Shown piece by piece: positions 30,523-36,037 of a DNA stretch of 36,037 bases (within the stretch, counting starts at the first letter, position 1; the number at the start of each line of letters is the position of its first letter). The notes under the pieces are model-generated. The model was not told where the DNA came from, did no database searches, and saw nothing but the letters and a program-made list of their open reading frames with translations. The stretch spans positions 1-36,037 of the forward strand of contig NZ_MVIF01000059.1 in the NCBI RefSeq assembly GCF_002086675.1. The letters are read 5' to 3'. The DNA comes from Mycobacterium persicum. Its GTDB lineage: Bacteria > Actinomycetota > Actinomycetes > Mycobacteriales > Mycobacteriaceae. The position numbers were made by a program, and so were the translations under genes.

Positions 30523-31943
30523 GCCGCAACCTCGCTGACCCGCGGCAGGGTGACGCGAAAACAGCACCCATCGCCCGGCGCGGTCGTCACACTGACAGCA
30601 CCGCCGTGAGCCCTGACCAAGGAGTCGACGATCGACAGGCCCAGGCCGGTACCGCCGCTGGCTCGGGCCCGCGACGAGTCGGTGCGGTAGAAGCGCTCGA
30701 AAACCCGCGACGCGTCTTCCTGGCTCATGCCCGGTCCCTTGTCGGCCACCTCAAGCACCGCGTCATCACCCTCAGTGCCGACGCGGACGGTGATGTCGGC
30801 GCTTTCCGGGGTGTGCTGCAACGCATTTGCGACGAGGTTGCTCAGCACCTGGCGCAGCCGGGCGTCGTCGCCGAGCACCTCGGGAGTGCCGGGGCCTTCC
30901 AGGAATTCCAGGGTGATCGTGCGCTCGGGGTCGATCGCCTGCGCGTCATGCACCGCGTCGCTTGCCAACGCCAGCAAGTCCACCTGGTGCTGTTCCAGCG
31001 GCCGCTGGACGTCCAGGCGGGCCAACATCAGCAGATCATCCACCAGCATGCCCATCCTGCTGGCTTCGCTCTCGATCCGAGACAGCAACATGGAGACGTC
31101 GCGGGCAGCACCCTGGCGGTACAGCTCCGCGAAGCCGCGAATCGTGGTCAGCGGCGTGCGTAGTTCGTGGCTGGCGTCGGTGATGAAGCGGCGCATCCGA
31201 TCCTCGGAATCGCGCGCCTTCTCGGCAGACGATTCGGAGTCCGCCACCGCCTGCTGGATTTGCGACAGCATCCCGTTGAGCGCCGACGAAAGTCGGCCCA
31301 CCTCGGTTCGGGGATCGCGCTCGGGGACACGGCGGTCCAGCTGCCCGGCGGCGATCGCCGCTGCGGTCTGTTCCACCTCGCCCAGCGGCCGCAGGCTACG
31401 GCGCACCACCGCGTAGCCGGCGATACCGACGACAACCAGTACGGCAGCGCCGATGCCGATCTGCAACCAAACCAGCCATGAAACCGTGTGCTGGACGTCG
31501 GACAGATCGATGGCCACTGTGGTCAGGCCGCCATGGGCGCCGTGCACCGAGACCGCGCGCCATTCGATGTCCGAGCCGTTCACCGAGGGCAGGGTCGTCG
31601 GATCCGGACCCACGTCGTTGCCGGGCGGCAACGCCGGCTCGGCATTGCGGTCGTTGATGGCGGTAACGGTATGGCCGTCGGGACTGATGCCGCGCACGTA
31701 GAACTTCGACGGCGGCCGGGCGGGATCGGGCCCTTCCCCGTGGGACATCGAATGCTTCCACGGGGACTGCGCCCAGGTACGCGAGGCGTCCAGCAGCGTC
31801 GAGTCGATCCGACTGATCAGGCTGTGCCGAAGGATCGAGGTGACCGCCACGCCGGAAGCCAACAGACCGCACAGCACCAGAACCAGGGTGGCCGCGACCA
31901 GGCTTACCCGTAGCGGTATTCCGCGTCGACGGTACGTGGCCAT
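30510..31943 (-). CDS. phoR: Two-component sensor histidine kinase PhoR
   Basis: A 477-residue membrane sensor kinase, partner of PhoP. It has TM1 at about residues 14-36, an extracytoplasmic sensor loop (37-155), TM2 at 156-180 and a HAMP linker (181-233). The DHp domain carries the phosphoacceptor His259 in DASHELRTPLTT. The ATPase domain has the N-box NLVANALQHTP, DKGPGM and GGTGLGLSIV. The cytoplasmic half is very like M. tuberculosis PhoR. The sensor loop (for example HSMSHGEGPDPARPPSKFYVRGISPDG is its centre, here residues 64-90) appears much less conserved. The PhoPR system controls ESX-1 output, complex lipids and acid response in M. tuberculosis. It lies 40 bp after phoP. Confidence 0.97.
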   Translation of the reverse strand: MATYRRRGIPLRVSLVAATLVLVLCGLLASGVAVTSILRHSLISRIDSTLLDASRTWAQSPWKHSMSHGEGPDPARPPSKFYVRGISPDGHTVTAINDRNAEPALPPGNDVGPDPTTLPSVNGSDIEWRAVSVHGAHGGLTTVAIDLSDVQHTVSWLVWLQIGIGAAVLVVVGIAGYAVVRRSLRPLGEVEQTAAAIAAGQLDRRVPERDPRTEVGRLSSALNGMLSQIQQAVADSESSAEKARDSEDRMRRFITDASHELRTPLTTIRGFAELYRQGAARDVSMLLSRIESEASRMGMLVDDLLMLARLDVQRPLEQHQVDLLALASDAVHDAQAIDPERTITLEFLEGPGTPEVLGDDARLRQVLSNLVANALQHTPESADITVRVGTEGDDAVLEVADKGPGMSQEDASRVFERFYRTDSSRARASGGTGLGLSIVDSLVRAHGGAVSVTTAPGDGCCFRVTLPRVSEVAAQVS

Positions 31944-31983
31944 ACTCGCTACCTAGCCGGGCCAGGCACCACACGAAGCGCGC

Positions 31984-32706
31984 TCATCGTGGCTCCCGCA
32001 GTACATAGCCCACCCCGCGCAGGGTGTGCAGCAGCCGCTTCTCGCCGGTGTCGATCTTGCGGCGCAGGTAGGAGACGTAGGATTCGACAACGTTGACGTC
32101 GCCGCCGAAGTCGTAGCGCCACACGTGGTCCAGGATCTTCGGCTTGCTCAACACCGTGCCGGCGTTGATCACGAAGTAACGCAGCAAGGTGAACTCGGTG
32201 GGCGACAGCGACACCGGCTGGCCGGCCTTCCACACCTCATGTGTTTCCTCGTCGAGCTCGATATCGGCGAACGTCAGGCGGGAATTGCGCGGTTCGGCGC
32301 TGCCCTTGCCGGCGCGGCGCAGAATGACCCGCAGCCGGGCGACGACCTCCTCCAAGCTGAACGGCTTGGTCACATAGTCGTCGCCGCCCAGAGTCAGGCC
32401 GGCGATCTTGTCCTGCAGGGAGTCTCGGGCGGTCAAGAACAACGCCGGGGCATCGATGCCGTCGGCCCGCAGTCGGCGCAGCACCCCGAAGCCGTCCATG
32501 CCGGGCATCATCACATCGAGGATCACCGCGTCCGGGCGGGCTTCCCTGGCCCGGTCCAACGCCTGTGCTCCGTTGCTGGCCGTATGGACCTCGAATCCCT
32601 GGAACTTCAGGCTCACCGAAAGCAGCTCGACAATGTTGGCCTCGTCGTCGACGACGAGGATGCGAGCTTCCGGTGTGCTGGCTTCGCCCGGGTTCACTGC
32701 GGTCAT
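31984..32706 (-). CDS. phoP: Two-component response regulator PhoP
   Basis: An OmpR/PhoB-type regulator of about 240 residues. The receiver domain has the acidic pair in VVDDEAN, phospho-acceptor Asp64 in VILDVMMPGMDG, the Thr of FLTARDS and the Lys of VTKPF. The C-terminal winged helix includes SLSPTEFTLLRYFV and the recognition region GGDVNVVESYVSYLRRKI. From the acidic pair onward it is nearly the same as M. tuberculosis PhoP. Start choice: ATG 32706 is favoured because AGGA lies nine bases before it; ATG 32715, three codons up, is possible. Its leader contains a 9-bp direct repeat of 22-bp period that may be its own binding site. Confidence 0.96.
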   Translation of the reverse strand: MTAVNPGEASTPEARILVVDDEANIVELLSVSLKFQGFEVHTASNGAQALDRAREARPDAVILDVMMPGMDGFGVLRRLRADGIDAPALFLTARDSLQDKIAGLTLGGDDYVTKPFSLEEVVARLRVILRRAGKGSAEPRNSRLTFADIELDEETHEVWKAGQPVSLSPTEFTLLRYFVINAGTVLSKPKILDHVWRYDFGGDVNVVESYVSYLRRKIDTGEKRLLHTLRGVGYVLREPR

Positions 32707-32730
32707 GACAACCATTCCTGCAGCACGTAG

Positions 32731-32761
32731 TTGAGTACTAGCTTCACGTTCATTGAGTACT
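32731..32761 (-). promoter_or_regulatory. 9-bp direct repeats in the phoP leader (candidate PhoP autoregulatory site)
   Basis: TTGAGTACT occurs at 32731-32739 and again at 32753-32761 (AGTACTCAA on the phoP strand), exactly 22 bp apart, about two helical turns. PhoB/OmpR-type dimers bind same-face direct repeats, and M. tuberculosis PhoP is reported to autoregulate through 9-bp direct repeats in its promoter. The binding role here is inferred. Confidence 0.55.
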
Positions 32762-32775
32762 TCCTGAGAGCTCGT

Positions 32776-32802
32776 TGGCAGTCGACTGATAATAGTCTGC
32801 CA
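32776..32802 (-). promoter_or_regulatory. Candidate phoP promoter with nested palindromes
   Basis: On the minus strand a TATTAT -10-like hexamer (32789-32794) lies within an inverted repeat TGGCAG (32776-32781) / CTGCCA (32797-32802). The perfect palindrome CAGTCGACTG (32779-32788) overlaps it. No clear -35 is seen. The placement would give a phoP leader of about 75-80 nt containing the direct repeats at 32731-32761. Confidence 0.4.
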
Positions 32803-32867
32803 GGAATCGGCTGATCGGCTTGAACCCGTGCGCAATTATTTGGCCGCGTCGCGAATAGACTCGCAGG

Positions 32868-33590
32868 ATGAATCTCGGCAACACCCTCGTCGCCATCGCG
32901 ACTGCGCCCGCCCGTGCCAGCCTCGCCGCCGCCGAAACCAGCCTCAACCTGGCCGGCGCAGCGGTCGGGCTGGCCAAGCAGGCACTCGGTGAGACCGGTG
33001 GCGATGCCGGATCCCACGCCATGGCCAGCGTGTTGGGGATCGAAGAGGCGATCGTGCGCGCCAACCGGCTGGCCAAGCTCCTGGACGAAGACGCGCCGCT
33101 GGGACGCGCGATCGCACCCGACGGGCCGATGGACCGAATGCTGCGCCCGGGTGGGGTGGTCGACCTGCTGACCGCGCCCGGCGGATTGCTCGATCGGTTG
33201 ACCGCCGAGGGAGGTGCGATGCAGCGCGCGCTGCAACCGGGCGGGCTGGCCGACCAGATACTGGCCGAAGACGGCCTGGTCGAACGGGTGCTTTCCGAGG
33301 ACGGGTTGGCTGATCGGCTGCTCGCCGAGGGCGGCCTGATCGACAAGCTGACGTCGAGGAACGGACCGCTCGAACAACTCGCCGACGTGGCCGACACCCT
33401 GGCCCGGCTGGCACCCGGGATGGAGGCGCTCGAGCCCGCGATCGCCACCCTGCAGGACGCCGTCATCGCGCTCACCATGGTGGTCAACCCGCTCAGCAAC
33501 ATCGCCGAGCGCATTCCGCTGCCGGGCCGCCGGCCCCGCTCGGCGTCGCGGCCGGTGCGCTCGCAACGCGTCATCGACAGCGAGCATTGA
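32868..33590 (+). CDS. Decapeptide-repeat protein of unknown function (Rv0756c-like)
   Basis: A 240-residue protein divergent from phoP, matching Rv0756c by position. The N-terminal ~70 residues are Ala/Leu-rich helical sequence without a clear membrane segment. Residues 73-172 are ten exact-register ten-residue repeats of the type x-[PE]-[DG]-G-[LP]-h-[DE]-R-h-[LT] (APGGLLDRLT, AEDGLVERVL, SEDGLADRLL, AEGGLIDKLT). A helical segment follows with ADVADTLARLAPGMEALEP. The last ~25 residues are basic (PGRRPRSASRPVRSQR). I recognise no enzymatic motif. The repeats suggest a small solenoid or scaffold. ATG 32868 is used; no strong ribosome-binding site precedes it. Confidence 0.88.
   Translation: MNLGNTLVAIATAPARASLAAAETSLNLAGAAVGLAKQALGETGGDAGSHAMASVLGIEEAIVRANRLAKLLDEDAPLGRAIAPDGPMDRMLRPGGVVDLLTAPGGLLDRLTAEGGAMQRALQPGGLADQILAEDGLVERVLSEDGLADRLLAEGGLIDKLTSRNGPLEQLADVADTLARLAPGMEALEPAIATLQDAVIALTMVVNPLSNIAERIPLPGRRPRSASRPVRSQRVIDSEH
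33084..33383 (+). repeat. Ten degenerate 30-bp (decapeptide) tandem repeats
   Basis: Ten consecutive 30-bp units with no insertions or deletions encode decapeptides with a Gly at position 4 (except the first unit), hydrophobics at positions 5, 6, 9 and 10 and an acidic-Arg pair at 7-8. Codons differ between units, so the array is old and kept by selection on the protein rather than freshly expanded. Confidence 0.85.
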
Positions 33591-33617
33591 CCCGTTAGGC
33601 TGGCACCGGTTAACCAG

Positions 33618-33689
33618 GCCTCCTTAGCTCAGTGGTAGAGCACTCGCCTTGTAAGCGAGCGGTCGTCAGTTCAATCCTGACAGGGGGCT
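33618..33689 (+). tRNA. tRNA-Thr (anticodon UGU)
   Basis: A 72-nt cloverleaf. The acceptor stem is GCCTCCT (33618-33624) with AGGGGGC (33682-33688), including one G-T pair, and the discriminator base is T33689. The D-arm contains AGCTCAGTGGTAGAGC. The anticodon stem CTCGC/GCGAG closes loop CTTGTAA, giving anticodon TGT and reading ACA as threonine. The T-arm is GTCAG-TTCAATC-CTGAC. The 3' CCA is not encoded. It lies between the decapeptide-repeat gene and the sulfotransferase, on the same strand, and a T-rich stretch (33715-33730) follows. Confidence 0.97.
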
Positions 33690-33837
33690 CTCGGTCTCGG
33701 ATGGCGTTTGCGCTGTTTATGGCGTTTTTTGCCGAGTATTCGCTCGATTGAATGTGTGATCGACTAACATGGCGCCACCACACGGGGTGACGTCCGCAGA
33801 GCATTTCATGGTGCGGAAGGTAGGTCGGGGGTGTGCC

Positions 33838-34647
33838 GTGGTAGCCATTCATTTCATCTCGGGTCTGCCGCGTTCGGGTTCGACGTTGCTGGCCGCACTG
33901 CTGCGACAAAACCCGCGGTTCCAGGCGGGAATGTCGGGGCCGCTGGCCGGCCTGTTCGGCGCCCTGCTCGACGAAATGAGCGGGCGCAACGAGTTTTCGG
34001 TGTTCATCGACGACGCCAAGCGCGAGCGCATCCTGCGCGGGTTATTCGACGATTTCTATGCGGACTCCACCGCCCAGGTGATCTTTGACACCAACCGCGG
34101 CTGGTGTGCGTGGATGCCCGCGATTGCCCGGCTGTTTCCCGAGGCGAAAGTGATTGCCTGCGTGCGTGATCTGCAGTGGGTGGTGGACAGCATCGAGCGG
34201 TTGATTCAACGCAACGTCTTTAGCCCGTCGTCGATCTTCAACTACAGCGCCGGCGGCACCGTCTATAGCCGCGCCCAACAGGTGGTGGCGCCCGATGGCA
34301 TGGTGGGCGGTCCCTACGATGCTCTCAAGCAAGCCTGCTATGGCGCGCAACGGGATCGACTTTTGTTGCTGCAGTACGAAACCCTGAGCACCGACCCGGC
34401 CAAGGCGATGCAGGCCGTCTACTCGTTTCTCGGTGAGCCGGTGTTCGACCACGACTTCAGCCACGTCGAGTACGACGTCACCGAGTTCGACGAGCGCGCC
34501 GGGACACCGGGACTACACACCGTGCGCCCCACGGTCACGGCCGAACCGCGCGACACGTTGCTACCGCCGGATCTGTTCAACCGCTTCATCCACGACGCCT
34601 TCTGGCGCGACCCGGAGAGGAAACCCGCCGGGCTGACGGTCGTGTGA
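33838..34647 (+). CDS. PAPS-dependent sulfotransferase family protein
   Basis: About 269 residues. The 5'-phosphosulfate-binding loop is near the N-terminus (FISGLPRSGSTLLAALL). The 3'-phosphate-binding region is ACVRDLQWVVDSIERLI, and LLLLQYETLSTDPAKAMQAVYSFLGEP is the conserved third block. It would move a sulfuryl group from PAPS to an unknown acceptor; mycobacterial relatives sulfate trehalose, menaquinone or glycopeptidolipids. GTG 33838 is chosen because GGGG sits seven bases before it and the conserved domain starts there; an upstream in-frame ATG (33808 or 33769) could add 10-23 residues. No PAPS-synthesis genes are nearby. I recall no sulfotransferase beside phoP in H37Rv. Confidence 0.87.
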   Translation: MVAIHFISGLPRSGSTLLAALLRQNPRFQAGMSGPLAGLFGALLDEMSGRNEFSVFIDDAKRERILRGLFDDFYADSTAQVIFDTNRGWCAWMPAIARLFPEAKVIACVRDLQWVVDSIERLIQRNVFSPSSIFNYSAGGTVYSRAQQVVAPDGMVGGPYDALKQACYGAQRDRLLLLQYETLSTDPAKAMQAVYSFLGEPVFDHDFSHVEYDVTEFDERAGTPGLHTVRPTVTAEPRDTLLPPDLFNRFIHDAFWRDPERKPAGLTVV

Positions 34648-34858
34648 GGTAAGCGCCGGTTTCGCGTACCGAGCATGGGATGAACGGACTGGCTAGGCGA
34701 TGTGGACGCCCAGTCGCTCCAGGTGGGCCGGTGCGCGCAGCCGCGCGGATGCCGCCGCAGCCTGATGCCTCGACCGGGCAGTCGCAGCACCGTATGACGG
34801 CAACCGCGGCCGTGTCTTTCGACCGGCCGCGGTTGGCGTTTCGATCAGCGGCGAACTC
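34648..34858. other. Intergenic region between two convergent genes
   Basis: A 211-bp stretch after the sulfotransferase and before the 3' end of the glycine-rich gene. Apart from the strong hairpin at 34801-34835 I see no gene, repeat or mobile-element end in it. Open frames crossing it extend into the antisense of the glycine-rich repeats and show no protein-like features. Confidence 0.6.
34801..34835. terminator. Bidirectional hairpin terminator candidate, 12-bp perfect stem
   Basis: CAACCGCGGCCG (34801-34812) and CGGCCGCGGTTG (34824-34835) pair perfectly around an 11-base loop. The hairpin sits between convergent genes, where a terminator serving both is expected. There is no long T-run on either side, which is common for mycobacterial hairpin terminators. 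Confidence 0.7.
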
Positions 34859-36037
34859 TCACGGCACATTCGCGCCGGGCGTACCGGTAATGACCGCTCC
34901 CGTCACGAGGGCGGGAGGCGGAACTGTGAGGTCGGCGGCTCCGCCGTTGCCGCCGGCGTTGCCTGCGCCGGTGCCGCTACCGCCGTCGCCGCCGGTGCCG
35001 GTGCTGGTGGTGATGGCGCCGCCGGTGTTTGCGGTGAAGGCGGATTGCCCACCGGTACCGCCGATGCCGTCGGTGATGCCGTTACCGCCGTCCCCGCCGT
35101 TGGTGGCGCTGCTGATGACGGTGCCGCCCCCGAGGGCGTTGATTTGGGCGATGTTTCCGGCGCCGCCGATGCCGCCGCCGCTGCCGGCCCCGCCGACCCC
35201 GCCGGTCGCCGAGCCAGTAGTGACGGAGCTGCCGGCGTCGCTAGCGAAGAGGGTGGCCCTGCCTCCGTAGCCGCCGCGGCCGTTGGTGCCTGCGCCCCCG
35301 TCACCGCCGGTGGCCGTGCCGCCAGTGACGGTGCCGCCGCTATTACCTCTGATCCCGGCGTAGCTTCCGTTGCCGCCGTAGCCGTTGGTGGTGCCCGCGC
35401 CCCCGGCGCCGCCGATGGCGATGCCGCTGGCGTAGCCGCCCGCGCCGTAAGCGGCGACGATGGCGACGCCGCCGCCGCCACCGCGGCCGTTGGCGGTGCC
35501 CGCACCCCCGAAGCCGCCGGTGACCGTGCCAGTGGCGGTGCCGCCGCTATAAGCACCGATTCGGGTGCCGCCTCCGTAGCCGCCGCGGCCACCGGTGGTG
35601 CCCGCGCCCCCGACTCCGCCGATGGCGGTGCCACTGGCGGAGCTGCCTGCACCGTTGGCAACGAGGTAGCCGCCACCGCCGGCACCGCCGCGGCCACCGG
35701 TGGTGCCCGCACCCCCGACGCCGCCGATGGCCGTACCAGTGATGGTGCCGCCTCCGTTGGCGCTGATGATGGCGATGCCTCCGCGCCCGCCGTTGGCACC
35801 GACGGTGCCGCCGACCCCGCCGGTCCCGCCGGTGGCGGTACCGTTGGCGGAGCTGCCGACACCGCTGGCGGCGAGGGTCGCGTTGCCTCCGGAGCCGCCA
35901 GCCCCGCCCGCGGCCACGGTGGTACCGGCGCCGCCGGCGCCGCCGTCACCGCCGGTGGCGGTACCGCTGGTGCTGCCACCGCTGGTGGGTAGCACCCTGG
36001 CGCTCCCGCCGCCACCACCGCCGCCACCGCCGTAGCC
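34859..36037 (-). CDS. Glycine-rich PGRS-like protein with 35-residue repeats (C-terminal part; 5' end outside window)
   Basis: The minus frame is open from the window edge, through G-Y-G followed by a run of nine glycines near 36005-36031, to the stop at 34859. Nearly 390 residues are visible. The composition (GGDGGAG, GGAGGSGG) is PGRS-type, so a PE_PGRS protein is likely, but the PE domain would be upstream and is not seen. Unusually, from about 35965 the sequence is an orderly series of ~35-residue units: G-T-A-[TI]-GG-x-GGAG-TT-x-GRGG-x-GG, then a short hydrophobic strand and GAGSSAS. The C-terminus (PPPALVTGAVITGTPGANVP) is non-repetitive. Such proteins are exported to the mycobacterial surface; the function is unknown. 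Confidence 0.82.
   Translation of the reverse strand, partial: GYGGGGGGGGGSARVLPTSGGSTSGTATGGDGGAGGAGTTVAAGGAGGSGGNATLAASGVGSSANGTATGGTGGVGGTVGANGGRGGIAIISANGGGTITGTAIGGVGGAGTTGGRGGAGGGGYLVANGAGSSASGTAIGGVGGAGTTGGRGGYGGGTRIGAYSGGTATGTVTGGFGGAGTANGRGGGGGVAIVAAYGAGGYASGIAIGGAGGAGTTNGYGGNGSYAGIRGNSGGTVTGGTATGGDGGAGTNGRGGYGGRATLFASDAGSSVTTGSATGGVGGAGSGGGIGGAGNIAQINALGGGTVISSATNGGDGGNGITDGIGGTGGQSAFTANTGGAITTSTGTGGDGGSGTGAGNAGGNGGAADLTVPPPALVTGAVITGTPGANVP
34930..35965 (-). repeat. About ten 105-bp (35-residue) tandem repeats
   Basis: Most units are exactly 35 residues (34-36 otherwise; the first visible one is 41). Each joins a Gly-rich half to a half with strand-like residues such as GYLVANGAGSSAS or VAIVAAYGAGGYAS. 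The regularity goes beyond the loose GGX triplets of ordinary PGRS sequence. Confidence 0.75.

Noticed and set aside
33698..33735. Intrinsic terminator of tRNA-Thr at the T-run near 33725
   Set aside because: The TTTTTT is present but I find no stable GC-rich stem directly before it; only a three-base GGC/GCC pairing.
35045..35992. Long plus-strand frame of more than 300 Ala-rich codons opposite the PGRS-like gene
   Set aside because: It is the complement of GGX repeats, with Ala/Val/Asp composition expected from antisense of Gly-rich sequence and no domain or plausible start.

Overview
The window is mycobacterial chromosome, most likely from a slow-growing, non-tuberculous species. The evidence is a PPE-MPTR protein, a PE protein carrying a PE-PPE hydrolase domain, a PGRS-type glycine-rich protein, a 13E12-family HNH protein, and phoP/phoR and cyp51 genes recognisably close to those of Mycobacterium tuberculosis. 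From memory of the H37Rv map, the backbone follows Rv0756c to Rv0782 in inverted orientation. It differs from H37Rv in having an unsplit ptrB and several extra genes: a TDT-family transporter, a Ser/Thr kinase with an extracytoplasmic DUF732 domain, a 13E12 HNH gene, an exported propeller-like protein, a PE-PPE hydrolase and a sulfotransferase.

Layout. Positions 1-841 are the end of a PPE-MPTR gene. Positions 870-3877 (minus) hold purC-ptrB, joined by an ATGA overlap. A small membrane protein follows (3930-4550, plus). Then comes a minus-strand chain purB-cyp126-TDT transporter (8213 down to 4547), coupled by ATGA and GTGA overlaps. Plus-strand DUF429 (8280-9224) overlaps the 3' end of a minus-strand TetR gene (9012-9629), which is divergent from an esterase-ggtA pair (9691-12219). 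The kinase (12355-13902) converges on purD (13926-15194). The 13E12 HNH gene (15276-16643) sits between purD and a minus-strand block of carboxymuconolactone-decarboxylase-like protein, HIBADH-like dehydrogenase, SDR and aldA (16746-20284).

Central metabolic cluster. A 220-bp divergent region (20285-20504) with repeated GGACA/TGTCC half-sites separates aldA-SDR-HIBADH-CMD (minus) from TetR-cyp123-SDR-cyp51-ferredoxin-NTF2-like-adhB-KSI-like (plus, 20505-26976). Most neighbours overlap or nearly touch. This looks like one divergently controlled redox pathway: two P450s and a 3Fe-4S ferredoxin, alcohol and aldehyde dehydrogenases, SDRs and two NTF2-fold proteins. Its true substrate is unknown.

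Right part. An exported propeller-like protein (minus) and a PE-PPE hydrolase (plus) precede a HIT protein. phoP-phoR (minus) has a 22-bp-period direct repeat in its leader. A protein made largely of decapeptide repeats, tRNA-Thr(UGU) and a sulfotransferase follow. A 12-bp-stem hairpin then separates the sulfotransferase from a convergent, truncated glycine-rich protein with an unusually regular 35-residue repeat.
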